Assembly (NCBI GenBank): GCA_036677685.1
Contig: JAVBWA010000003.1
Span: 1 to 41,983, forward strand
Direction of reading: 5' to 3'
DNA from: JAQUBU01 sp036677685
GTDB lineage: Bacteria > Bacillota > Syntrophomonadia > Syntrophomonadales > Syntrophomonadaceae
DNA: 41,983 nucleotides
A model generated the notes under the pieces. It ran no database searches. It was not told the DNA's origin and saw nothing but the letters and a program-made list of their open reading frames with translations. Made by a program: the position numbers and the translations under genes. Positions 8,320 to 16,160 of this stretch are shown one piece after another; the stretch's first letter is position 1, and every line of letters starts with the position of its first letter.

Positions 8320-8889
8320 TCAAAACTTTTTACCCAGGGTTCTGGCTTTTTTCGATAATCTATCGGAAATTGCCGGTTTTGTTTTAGTTCCCGGTTTGAC
8401 AATCCTGCCCAGAAGTCTATATCCCCCATAGTGCAACACTTCATGGACTGCTCTTACGGCCCCCCTGCTCTCGGCTGCGATAAAATTGAACGGCCAGGGG
8501 GTGCTGCAGGCAGTTACTATTACCGCGGGCTTGCCTTTTTGGTGCGGAATAGGCATCCCATTTGGGCTTTCACCCATAAACACAGGTACATTCCTATCAA
8601 ACAGAAGCTTAAGTTGAGCACTCATATTCCCCCAATGAGTTGGCGTGCCTACTATGAGACCATCGGCATCCTTGATTTTATGCCCGATTATATGGGCATC
8701 GTCCCGGGGTAAGACGCATTCCTGGTCTGGCCGGCACTTCATGCATGCAACACAAGGCTTCATTTTAAGATCATAAAGATTAATCCACTCCACCCTATGG
8801 TTACCGGCGATGCCGTCAACCACCATTTGAAGAAGATTAGCAACTGTTCCATTCTTTCGTGGGCTAGCATTTAGAACCAATATGTTCAT
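8320..8889 (-). CDS. Iron-sulfur flavoprotein / NADPH-dependent FMN reductase family
   Basis: A 189-residue flavodoxin-like protein. The FMN phosphate loop is NASPRKNGTVANLL at 7-20 and the second flavin loop GTPTHWGNMS is present. Cysteines C46, C49, C52 and C58 form CX2CX2CX5C, the compact 4Fe-4S motif of iron-sulfur flavoproteins (Isf), so an FMN plus one 4Fe-4S cluster is predicted. Isf-type proteins are common in strict anaerobes and act in electron transfer or detoxification of O2 and peroxide. The ATG follows AAGGAG. The gene stands alone, divergent from the DUF1657 gene. Confidence 0.88.
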   Translation of the reverse strand: MNILVLNASPRKNGTVANLLQMVVDGIAGNHRVEWINLYDLKMKPCVACMKCRPDQECVLPRDDAHIIGHKIKDADGLIVGTPTHWGNMSAQLKLLFDRNVPVFMGESPNGMPIPHQKGKPAVIVTACSTPWPFNFIAAESRGAVRAVHEVLHYGGYRLLGRIVKPGTKTKPAISDRLSKKARTLGKKF

Positions 8890-9145
8890 AATTACTCCTT
8901 CTGTGAGGTTAACCTAATATACATTGAAAAACTTATATACTAATTATATGTAAGCTTGCTAGAGAAGCACAACAATTGGGTGTAAACAAAACATTGGAGA
9001 ATGGTTTTATATGATAAGATTTTGCTTTGAAGGATCTCTAAGATGCATTACTGTGCCTCTATTAGATAGAGCTAGCGAAATGTATACTATATGGATCTTT
9101 AAGAAACAATAATCTTGTAATTACTATTTTTAGGAGGTCTTAGTA

Positions 9146-9340
9146 TTGACAGTAAAAAGTGATATTAAAAAGGCAGCAGCGGCAGGAATGGCAGCCAAAG
9201 GAACCTATCTTATGGCTGCCGAATCAACTCAGGATATGTCTGCTAAAGGCCGATATGAAGAAATGGCGAAGGATCTTGATAAGCACCTGGAATTTCTGAA
9301 CAGCAGACTGGCTTATCTGGAGGAGAATACGCTGATTTAG
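9146..9340 (+). CDS. DUF1657-like small helical protein
   Basis: 64 residues opening MTVKSDIKKA and continuing as two amphipathic helices with TQDMSAK and a terminal LAYLEEN. The pattern fits DUF1657, a small-protein family of spore formers often found near spoVA-type or DUF421 genes; none of those is adjacent here. The TTG start at 9146 has a perfect AGGAGGT at 9132-9138, 7 bases away. An intrinsic terminator follows at 9357. Family membership is from pattern memory only. Confidence 0.68.
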   Translation: MTVKSDIKKAAAAGMAAKGTYLMAAESTQDMSAKGRYEEMAKDLDKHLEFLNSRLAYLEENTLI

Positions 9341-9356
9341 ATCACAAAAATTTTCT

Positions 9357-9390
9357 AAAGCCCTACCCGGCTGACGGGTAGGGCTTTTTC
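9357..9390 (+). terminator. Intrinsic terminator after the DUF1657 gene
   Basis: AAAGCCCTACCC and GGGTAGGGCTTT form a 12-bp GC-rich stem with a GGCTGAC loop and a T5 run. It lies between convergent genes and could also serve the minus-strand ferritin-like gene. Confidence 0.9.
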
Positions 9391-9491
9391 ATCATAATAA
9401 CGGAGATTTTCCCTTGATTACCTTAAGTCATTTAATAATTTTAGGTCGGACGATGGCACCCTCATGTTTCTTCGAGCTATTGTGAAAGTAA

Positions 9492-9806
9492 TTATTGCAT
9501 AGGGGTTTGGAAATTCTGGGTTTGTTGCTGCTGGACCTTCTGTTCTCCCTGTTTAATATAATTTTCCTGGTCCGGGTTCAACAGTAGCATTAATTGGGTG
9601 AGTTCCCCGACATGACGACGCTCTTCGTTGGCGATATAAGTGAGTACCTTCTTCACTCTGTTATCGTCAGTTGCCATAATATGGGCTTCATAGCCCATAA
9701 TAGCCTCCAGTTCTCCCGCCATATCCACGCGCAGAGCTTGCAGCAGTTCCTCCTGGCTTAGTTTCTTCGGGACATTTCCCACAAAGGGATTGCCTAGTTG
9801 AGCCAA
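9492..9806 (-). CDS. Encapsulated-ferritin-like (EncFtn-type) protein
   Basis: 104 residues forming two antiparallel helices rather than a full four-helix ferritin. The putative iron ligands E32, Y39, E62 and H65 fall at the same residue numbers as the ferroxidase ligands I recall for Rhodospirillum rubrum EncFtn, inside ELEAIMGYE and EERRH. EncFtn proteins oxidise iron as decamers inside encapsulin shells. The C-terminal tail is Gln-rich (QKVQQQQTQNFQ) and might act as a targeting or flexible tail, but I do not see a standard encapsulin cargo motif. No shell gene is in the window. The TTG start is set by GGGAGGTGA just upstream. Confidence 0.75.
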   Translation of the reverse strand: MAQLGNPFVGNVPKKLSQEELLQALRVDMAGELEAIMGYEAHIMATDDNRVKKVLTYIANEERRHVGELTQLMLLLNPDQENYIKQGEQKVQQQQTQNFQTPMQ

Positions 9807-9955
9807 ATATTATCACCTCCCTTTTTTATTATTGTTTACCAAATCGTAAAAAATAATTTCACTGCTGAACAGACATAATGTGGAAACACTTGGGGTAATT
9901 TACTAAAAAAGATAATCCAAGGCCGGTCCTGCTCCTATAACAGGAAACACTGATT

Positions 9956-10420
9956 CTAGGGATGCAGAACTGATTTGATAGCTTCCGTAATTTCCTGATA
10001 GCTGGTGCAGCGGCAGATGTTGGACTGCAGCCATTCATGCATGGTTTCGTTACTGGCATTGGGATGAATATTAATTAATCCCTGGCAGTTCATGATAAAA
10101 CCTGAAGTGCAGTATCCGCATTGAAAAGCGAATTTTTCGACGAAAGCAGTTTGTATTGGGGCATTTTTCAATCCTTCAATGGTTGTAATCTCGTGGCCAA
10201 CGGCCTCTACGGCAAGCATCAGACAGGATTTGATCGGCCATCCATCAACTAAGACAGTACAGGCGCCGCAATCCCCGTTTTCACATCCCGGTTTGGCCCC
10301 GGTAAGCCCCATACGCTCCCTCAGAGCAAAGAGCAGGGTGTCGGCGGGCCGGACCAATGCTTTTCTAAGTTCTCCGTTAACCTTTAATTCAACAAGTCCT
10401 TCACTTGTCAATTGAAACAC
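9956..10420 (-). CDS. Molybdenum hydroxylase 2Fe-2S subunit (CoxS/XdhC-type small subunit)
   Basis: 154 residues with the two 2Fe-2S clusters of the xanthine oxidase family. The plant-ferredoxin-type cluster uses C46, C51, C54 and C66 (CENGDCGAC). The second uses C101 and C104 (QCGYC), then C136 and C138 (ICRC). It passes electrons from the Mo centre to the FAD subunit. The GTG start has GGAGG 7 bases upstream and follows the FAD-subunit stop by two bases, so the three subunit genes form one operon in the order large, FAD, Fe-S. Both clusters are complete; the substrate is not determined by this subunit. Confidence 0.93.
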   Translation of the reverse strand: MFQLTSEGLVELKVNGELRKALVRPADTLLFALRERMGLTGAKPGCENGDCGACTVLVDGWPIKSCLMLAVEAVGHEITTIEGLKNAPIQTAFVEKFAFQCGYCTSGFIMNCQGLINIHPNASNETMHEWLQSNICRCTSYQEITEAIKSVLHP

Positions 10421-10422
10421 TG

Positions 10423-11253
10423 TTAGTCCTCCAACTCGTTTAAAATACTGATTAAAAGACTGCGCAGTACAAATTTTCGATATTCAAAGGAACCTTCCAG
10501 GTTGCTGGGAATCAGGCCCGGTGTTATGGTAATGGCGTTATCCACCCGCTGGTCGACCGGCCGGGAAATATTGTTCAATTCATTCTCCATTTCCAGGGAA
10601 CGGAACGGAAAATCACAGACCCCGCTAAAAGCGGTTCGGACTTTATGGTCCACCTGCATTGCGCAAATTGTTAGCAGGGGATAAGTTATCTTATCTTGTT
10701 TGGTACGCTTCACATGGATATGCGGCCGGTCGAGAAATGATTTATGAACCTTAACCTGGACAATGAACTCACCTTTATCTAATTGCATGCGTTGCTGGAA
10801 AACCCGGTTGATGGGCGGTGTTCTATTGCCCTGGGGTCCGGCGATAATTAATTCACTATCGGCCAGCAGCAAGGGCAAAACCGCTTCCCGGTAAATGATA
10901 GTACTGCACAAATTGCCTCCCAGAGTGATTTTGTTCTGGATAGTGTGGTCGGCTACCCGGGCGCCTGCAAGGGCCAGCAGGGGGAATATATTGGATTCAT
11001 GGATCTGAGTAAGAGTTACTCCGGCGCCTATTATCAAATGATCTCCCTGAATCTCCAGAACTTTGCATTCCGGGATTTCCTTGATATCAATAACCGCACC
11101 GGTGGAGATGTTTGCCATCCGCCCCATACTAATAATCTCGGTGCCGCCGCCATAGTACATCGGATTTTTGTTCTGCCGGTTAAGATTATCGAAAGTCTGG
11201 ACGGCTTCCTCGACCGAGGTGGGGCGGTAGTATTCAAAATTAAAAGCTATCAT
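10423..11253 (-). CDS. Molybdenum hydroxylase FAD-binding subunit (CoxM-type)
   Basis: 276 residues of the CO-dehydrogenase flavoprotein family. The FAD-binding motif YYGGGTE (about 33-39) and the second FAD contact TLGGNLCS (110-117) are present, followed by the C-terminal CO_deh_flav_C domain. It takes electrons from the Fe-S subunit to an unidentified acceptor. Its ATG lies inside the 3' end of the large-subunit gene (14-bp overlap), which implies translational coupling. The ribosome site GGAGGGG lies within the upstream gene. Confidence 0.92.
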   Translation of the reverse strand: MIAFNFEYYRPTSVEEAVQTFDNLNRQNKNPMYYGGGTEIISMGRMANISTGAVIDIKEIPECKVLEIQGDHLIIGAGVTLTQIHESNIFPLLALAGARVADHTIQNKITLGGNLCSTIIYREAVLPLLLADSELIIAGPQGNRTPPINRVFQQRMQLDKGEFIVQVKVHKSFLDRPHIHVKRTKQDKITYPLLTICAMQVDHKVRTAFSGVCDFPFRSLEMENELNNISRPVDQRVDNAITITPGLIPSNLEGSFEYRKFVLRSLLISILNELED

Positions 11254-13582
11254 GTTTTTTCCCCTCCACCTTTTTCCAAATTAGCTCGGGATATATCGGA
11301 AGTTGGTCCAGTTCCACACCTGAGGCTTTGCTCAAGGCATTGGTCAGGGCGGCGTGTATTCCCAAAATCCCGTGTTCAGCCAGGCCTCGGGCTCCATAAG
11401 GACCAATCGCATTGGGAGTCTCCACCCAATCCACCAGGTATTCGGGCTGCTCGCCAATACGCAGCACTTTATAAGTTCGCAGGCTGGTGGTTTGCAGCTT
11501 TTGTTCCTGATCATAAATAAAGGATTCCCTGGTGGCCAGTCCCAAACCCATGCTCATGCCGCCCATAACCACTCCACGGGCAGCTTTGGGATTGAGTACC
11601 TTGCCGGCATCCAGTACTGTAGCCGCTTTAATAATTCTATAGGTATAATCGGCGGTATTCAGCTCCACTTCCACGGCCTGGGCTCCGGGAGTAAGATAGG
11701 GGCCAGGCTTGCCCTTCCCGGTTTCCCGGTCTATAGGGGTAAGATGGGGCATGACATAGGTACCGCGACCGATTACCTGGCTGCCGACAGTATTGCCGTT
11801 TTTATATTTGTAGCCGTGGGCGATGTCGGCATATTCCGTGTAGAAATTAGGATTGTCTTTCAAATATACCCGCCCGAAATCCAGATCCAGGTCCTCGGGA
11901 GAGCATCGCATAACGGTCGCAGCCATGCTTAAGAGCTGGCGGATCGCGTCATCAGCGGCTTCCTCGACTGCTCTTCCTACCATGAAGGTAGTCATACTGG
12001 CTACAGTTTTCCAGTGGTGGGGACTGGTGCGGGTGTCAACCTCCATTTCCACGTGAATCTTATTAAAATCAATTTTCAGGCGTTCAGCCAGTATTTGAGC
12101 CAACGTCGTTTTGGTGGCAGGGCCAATTTCAACGGCGCCCACTTCCAGGTTAACACTGCCGTCGGAATTAAATATAACGACTGCCGAAGCAATAGCATCA
12201 GTCGGTGAGTTGGAAGTTTTCCAGAAACAGGCGGCCCCTTTGGCACGAATCCGGCTGCCACCCATATCAACCAACTGTCCTTCTTCCCACTTAATGAGAC
12301 TTTTCAATTTATCGATGCAAGCCGGAACATCACCCAGATTGCTGGCAGTCATCATCAATTGGGTGGGGGAGCTTTGCCCCGGGGTAATGGCATTTATACG
12401 GCGCAGTTCCAGAGAGTCCATATTCAAAGAGGCAGCCACTTTATCCATCATCCGTTCCACGGCAAAGGTCATCGAAGTATGGCCAAAGCCACGGAATGAA
12501 GTGGCATAGGTATGGTTGGTGTAAACGCAATAAGCATCGCACCACACGTTGTCAAGCTTATACGGCCCGGTGCAGTTCATGGCCATGGAATTGGCCATAC
12601 GCGGGCCTGTATCGGCATAAGCCCCGGTTCCTACAATAAAAGTGTATTCCCCGGCAGTCAAGGTGCCGTCTTTCTTCGCGCCAAGCTTGATTTTTGCTTC
12701 CATCGACAGTTTGCAGGGTGAACTGGCTATATCCTGCTCCCGGGTATTAGCCACGATGACTGGTTGGCCTCCTACCGCTCGGGATGCCATAACCGCCAGG
12801 TATTCAAGATCAACCGGAGCCTTTCCGCCATAAGCGCCGCCAACCAATGGCACATGAACAACCACCTTACCCAAATCGACTGCGAAATGCTCACTGATTA
12901 ATTTGCGCACCGGAAATGGCCCTTGGGATGCGGTATGAATAATTATTTGTTGGTCAGGTAGGATTTCGGCCCTAGCACAGCGTGTTTCCATGGCTATATG
13001 ATCAGCCATGGGCAGGGAAAAGGTTCCTTCGACAATAATTTCGCTGTCACTCCAGCCTTGATTCATGTCGCCTTTGCGGATTTTGGTGTGATGGACGATG
13101 TTGGAATTGGCTTCCGGGTACACTTCGGGTATGACCTTAACATATTGGTAAAGATATTCGTGCACCAGGGGAGAATCCGGTTTAATCGCTTCACTTGGGG
13201 AGTTTACAGTCGGAAGTTCTTCATAATAGACTTTAACTTTGGCAGCAGCGGCCTTTGCCTCTGCTGCGCTGTGGGCGACGACCAAAGCCACCGGTTCTCC
13301 ATAATACCGAACTTTGCCTATAGCCAGGGGTGGGCGGTCTTTTAAAACCGAGCCGGTTAAAATGGAATAGGAGGCGCCAATCAATATAGTCTTTACACCT
13401 GGCATTTTACTAGCTTCGGCGTAATCGATACTCTTGATATTTCCATGGGCGCAGGTGCTGGTTACCAGCACCCCATGCAGGAGTCCGGGTGATGACACAT
13501 CCGCCGTATATGTGGCCCGGCCGCTAATTTTTTCCCAGGCATCCTTGCGTATGGCATCTTTGCCGATAGCTATGAGATTCAA
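11240..13582 (-). CDS. Molybdenum hydroxylase, molybdopterin-binding large subunit (xanthine dehydrogenase family)
   Basis: 780 residues: an N-terminal a/b-hammerhead domain (about 10-120) and the Mo-cofactor-binding domains. Conserved landmarks are GGAYGGK, FRGFGHTSM and, near the C-terminus, GARGLAEHG, whose E736 corresponds to the catalytic base of the family. Such enzymes hydroxylate purines, N-heterocycles, aldehydes or other substrates with water as the oxygen source; the substrate here is open. No XdhC-type insertion chaperone or molybdopterin synthesis gene is nearby. The TTG start has GGAGG 7 bases upstream. An N-terminal signal is absent, so the complex should be cytoplasmic. Confidence 0.92.
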   Translation of the reverse strand: MNLIAIGKDAIRKDAWEKISGRATYTADVSSPGLLHGVLVTSTCAHGNIKSIDYAEASKMPGVKTILIGASYSILTGSVLKDRPPLAIGKVRYYGEPVALVVAHSAAEAKAAAAKVKVYYEELPTVNSPSEAIKPDSPLVHEYLYQYVKVIPEVYPEANSNIVHHTKIRKGDMNQGWSDSEIIVEGTFSLPMADHIAMETRCARAEILPDQQIIIHTASQGPFPVRKLISEHFAVDLGKVVVHVPLVGGAYGGKAPVDLEYLAVMASRAVGGQPVIVANTREQDIASSPCKLSMEAKIKLGAKKDGTLTAGEYTFIVGTGAYADTGPRMANSMAMNCTGPYKLDNVWCDAYCVYTNHTYATSFRGFGHTSMTFAVERMMDKVAASLNMDSLELRRINAITPGQSSPTQLMMTASNLGDVPACIDKLKSLIKWEEGQLVDMGGSRIRAKGAACFWKTSNSPTDAIASAVVIFNSDGSVNLEVGAVEIGPATKTTLAQILAERLKIDFNKIHVEMEVDTRTSPHHWKTVASMTTFMVGRAVEEAADDAIRQLLSMAATVMRCSPEDLDLDFGRVYLKDNPNFYTEYADIAHGYKYKNGNTVGSQVIGRGTYVMPHLTPIDRETGKGKPGPYLTPGAQAVEVELNTADYTYRIIKAATVLDAGKVLNPKAARGVVMGGMSMGLGLATRESFIYDQEQKLQTTSLRTYKVLRIGEQPEYLVDWVETPNAIGPYGARGLAEHGILGIHAALTNALSKASGVELDQLPIYPELIWKKVEGKKHDSF

Positions 13583-13650
13583 AAAGTTTCCTCCCTTTAT
13601 TTCAACTATTGTACTTTCTTTCCCTGTTCAATAATAACGGACGCGGCTTG

Positions 13651-14025
13651 TTAATGGACTTCGTCAGTCTTGGCCCCTAATATATCTCCAATACGCCGCT
13701 CGATTTTTTCCAGGTCGAACTGAGCTTCTTTTTTTATGCTTTTTCTGAGCATTGGGCCGATATGATGCTGATCATCATAAATGTCTTTGAGGAGTTCTAA
13801 AGAAGTATTAACCTCTAATTCCTCACTTGAGGTTTCCACCATGTTTCCCAGTATTGCGGTTTCAGTACGAGACGCAATCATGGGGTTCCCGACTTCCTCG
13901 ATGTAGACCCGGGTTCTGCGTCCTGGACCTCTCTCATCCTCAATAGGTTCCAGAGCAACTATCTTGTCAGAACGAACAAACTTCCCATATCCTAGCGGAA
14001 CAATAACATTTTGCCGTATTTCCAA
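13651..14025 (-). CDS. RemA-like (DUF370-related) protein with C-terminal extension
   Basis: 124 residues. Residues 8-55 match the RemA/DUF370 pattern: VPLGYGKFVRSDKIVAL is like RemA's GFGN.V....IVAI, and GRRTR at 35-39 is the RemA basic motif, followed by a hydrophobic strand as in RemA. RemA is a ring-forming DNA-binding activator of matrix genes in Bacillus; here a further 65 acidic or helical residues follow. It is the first minus-strand gene upstream of the Mo hydroxylase operon, 68 bases before the large subunit, so it may share its transcript or control it. The TTG start is preceded by AGGGG. The function is inferred from motif similarity only. Confidence 0.6.
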   Translation of the reverse strand: MEIRQNVIVPLGYGKFVRSDKIVALEPIEDERGPGRRTRVYIEEVGNPMIASRTETAILGNMVETSSEELEVNTSLELLKDIYDDQHHIGPMLRKSIKKEAQFDLEKIERRIGDILGAKTDEVH

Positions 14026-14359
14026 TTTATCAACCCCTAGGCGTTTTTTTACCAGTCCTTTATTATATCTGGAATGCGGACTTCTAAAAAAATATTCAGT
14101 AATAAGGTTGACTGCACCGGCCCAAATTATTCTGTTCAGGAGTTGTCCGGTTTGTTTTCTCCAGTCACATTTTGAATATTATTCTTGGTGAGGGGACCAT
14201 AAGTCTTTAAAAGATGAAAAACAGTAGAGTTCAGAGGATTATTTAGAATCTCCATGTACTTATATTAAGGACTACAACGTTATTTATACTTATGGGGAGG
14301 GGATTCATGAGGGGGTACAACTGCTTAAAGATAAACATAATCGGAGAAAGGCGCTGACC
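14026..14359. other. Intergenic stretch, no gene seen
   Basis: No convincing coding region lies between the RemA-like gene and the tiny ORF at 14360. The frame of that ORF can be followed upstream to about 14230 with sensible codons but no start codon, so decayed coding sequence is possible. Confidence 0.4.
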
Positions 14360-14473
14360 ATGGCAATGAATCTGGGAACTTCTGTTGCTGCAGCCACTGC
14401 TGTTAAAATGCTTTGGGAAAGCTTAATAGGGGATAGTAGGGAGGTCAGTAAGAAAAGGTTTAATAAGGTATGA
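14360..14473 (+). CDS. Small hypothetical ORF (37 aa), possibly the end of a decayed gene
   Basis: An ATG at 14360 follows GAGAAAGG by 8 bases and opens a 37-codon frame rich in Ala and Lys (SVAAATAVKMLWESL; SKKRFNKV). Upstream, the same frame stays open for about 45 further codons (for example TYGEGIHEGVQLLKDKHNRR) but lacks any ATG, GTG or TTG. It may be a small basic helical protein or the remnant of a longer one. No family recognised. Confidence 0.22.
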   Translation: MAMNLGTSVAAATAVKMLWESLIGDSREVSKKRFNKV

Positions 14474-14637
14474 TAAATTCTCCTTTCTTCACCTGGAATC
14501 AACAGAAAAACACCTGCGGCTTAGGTACACATAGTCATGGTATTTTTAAGCAGACTCAAAAGATTTATGTTAAGCACATGTACCTGCTGGAAACCTGTAT
14601 ATGTAAAGGAGGCGTTCTCATGCCTCCCCGGAGCAGT

Positions 14638-14796
14638 TTATTTCTTACCATGCCTGAAAGTACTGCAACAGGTACCCTCTGATGATATAACCTTGTTTCC
14701 TTCAGCGCTGGATCTAACCTCGATTTCATCCGCGTTACAACGAAAATCCTGATTATAATGACATTCTTCACACATGCATTTCATTACTTTTGACAT
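14638..14796 (-). CDS. DUF1540 cysteine-rich small protein
   Basis: 52 residues. The spacing of MKCMCEECHYNQDFRC, an ADEIEV segment and a C-terminal TCCSTF matches the DUF1540 pattern, thought to bind a metal through its Cys residues; the family is common in Clostridia and often present in two copies. I start at the ATG (14796) directly after GGGGGTGA rather than 11 codons upstream. Monocistronic in appearance. The biological role is not established. Confidence 0.82.
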   Translation of the reverse strand: MSKVMKCMCEECHYNQDFRCNADEIEVRSSAEGNKVISSEGTCCSTFRHGKK

Positions 14797-15025
14797 TATC
14801 TCACCCCCTTTTAAATTAGTAATGCCCAATAATCAAAATTTAATTGGATTTGGTCTGAGGAAAAGGTTCTTGAATTTTATGTCCGACTTTACTAAAAAGA
14901 CTTAAATTTAAGCTCAATTATATTATTTGATCAATTCCAGAATAATGTATGAGAACCAACTTTCTTATTCCATAAGAGGCAAGCCTTATTGTGCGAGGCA
15001 ATTGGCTATTATATAAAAAGTTTTG

Positions 15026-15634
15026 CTATAATTTAAATTCACTATTTCCAATATAATTGGCCAGTTTTCCAAAATGAAGACAAATCAGTTCATGTCTCCC
15101 ATCCAGGTACAAATTCTCACACTCATGAGGAGGCAGGTGCTTAAACTCCAAGGGATTTATAAATGGTGGTTGGACTAAGGTTACATTAGGCGTTCTCAAA
15201 AAAACCATATTCAGCAATATATCAGAGGGCGGGCGAGTGTTGGAGTTTATAAACCGATATTTATGTTGGGGCCCTGATACCGCCCAGTCCGGGTCCAGAA
15301 AAGCAGCATCTATTTCCGGTATTAATTTGTTAACTTCTTTGGAAAGTATATCCTGGTTAATAAAGGTAACTTTACTTTCAAATCCAGCTTGCCGAATGTT
15401 AAATTTTGCATCGTTGATACGCTTGCTGTCGATTTCCACTGTATATACATGTTTTGCGTACCTGGCCAGCGATATAGTGCTAAAACCTCCGCCCGTGCAG
15501 GTTTCCAATACTATAAAATTCTTCATCCTGGAAGCCAGGTGATCGGTAAAACGAATGTCAATTCCCATTAAAAAGGTCATGTCATCCGCTAAATAATTAC
15601 CGCCAAATTTTTGGTAGATTTTTTCTCTATCCAT
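15026..15634 (-). CDS. TGS1-like class I SAM methyltransferase
   Basis: 202 residues. Motif I is ETCTGGGFST (44-53), followed by an acidic strand end VEID (about 66-69), an NQD segment (93-95) and DPDW at 114-117 where RNA-cap guanine-N2 methyltransferases (TGS1, Methyltransf_15) carry DPPW. Archaea and bacteria have such proteins although they lack capped RNA; the true substrate is unknown. Because DPPW/NPPY-type motifs hold the base amine, the Pro-to-Asp change could alter substrate choice. GGAG lies 8 bases before the ATG at 15634; a GTG three codons upstream overlaps that site. It stands alone between the DUF1540 gene and the large surface protein. Confidence 0.75.
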   Translation of the reverse strand: MDREKIYQKFGGNYLADDMTFLMGIDIRFTDHLASRMKNFIVLETCTGGGFSTISLARYAKHVYTVEIDSKRINDAKFNIRQAGFESKVTFINQDILSKEVNKLIPEIDAAFLDPDWAVSGPQHKYRFINSNTRPPSDILLNMVFLRTPNVTLVQPPFINPLEFKHLPPHECENLYLDGRHELICLHFGKLANYIGNSEFKL

Positions 15635-15947
15635 TACTATCACTCCGTTTCACAATTCTACCGGCCAATGTTATTATTTCATCTTAAATCAAAAATTAAC
15701 AAAATAGGGAATGAATTTGTATATCAGGATACACAAGATAGTGCTGTTTGTCATTAACCTTTATCCTGCATATTGGGAGTAGGCTTTTCGTTAAAGTCCG
15801 GCCAAATCCAAAAACTTTTAAATATCCTTGAAAGTGTTTTAATCCAAATAGTACTCCTGAGGGGAACTGCTTGCCAACCGGTCTCAATGTACAAGGTTGT
15901 TAAAAAGGGCAAAACCCATTAATAAATTCGTCATAATTCCCGTCAAA

Positions 15948-15976
15948 TTGACTCCCCATAGAGGAAATTGCATAAA
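15948..15976 (+). promoter_or_regulatory. Candidate sigma-A promoter for the giant surface protein
   Basis: TTGACT at 15948-15953 and CATAAA at 15971-15976 are separated by 17 bases. The -35 matches consensus at five of six positions, the -10 at four. A start here gives a leader of about 180 bases before the TTG at 16161. Confidence 0.4.
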
Positions 15977-16009
15977 TATGTCGAATACTAATTATATAAT
16001 TTATCCATA

Positions 16010-16047
16010 AAGGTATGCTTTTTAACTTTTATGGAAATAAAAACCTT
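16010..16047 (+). promoter_or_regulatory. 5' leader stem-loop of the giant surface protein
   Basis: AAGGT (16010-16014) pairs with ACCTT (16043-16047), enclosing a second stem TTTTAT-GGAA-ATAAAA with a tetraloop. A stabilising hairpin near the 5' end is a plausible role for a highly expressed surface-protein message. A ten-codon frame with its own SD-like AAGGGGG starts just downstream (ATG at 16062, stop at 16094). Confidence 0.4.
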
Positions 16048-16125
16048 GTAAAGGGGGTGTTATGATTATTCTTGTTGTCTATGAAGCACCATAAAGTTTC
16101 AAAGCAAATACTCTCTTTTTATATA

Positions 16126-16155
16126 GGGGGGAGGAGTTCTAATGTAAAGGAGGAG
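16126..16155 (+). promoter_or_regulatory. Double ribosome-binding site with a minimal ATG-TAA start-stop
   Basis: A first purine site GGGGGGAGGAG (16126-16136) is followed at normal distance by ATG-TAA (16142-16147), a start codon directly followed by stop. That stop runs into a second site AAAGGAGGAG (16146-16155), which serves the real TTG start at 16161 with 7-base spacing. Confidence 0.5.
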
Positions 16156-16160
16156 TTTTT

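Noticed and set aside
9011..9112. 33-codon frame between the flavoprotein and DUF1657 genes
   Set aside because: Ribosome site too far away (13 bases) and no recognisable pattern; it probably lies in the upstream region of the DUF1657 gene.
14305..14502. 65-codon minus-strand frame in the gap after the RemA-like gene
   Set aside because: Antisense to a slightly better plus-strand frame, no ribosome site, Leu/Ser-rich without a membrane pattern.
15900..16060. Possible cyclic-di-GMP (GEMM) riboswitch because of GGGCAAAACCC in the leader of the surface gene
   Set aside because: The second conserved part with tetraloop and receptor is absent; only simple stem-loops can be drawn.
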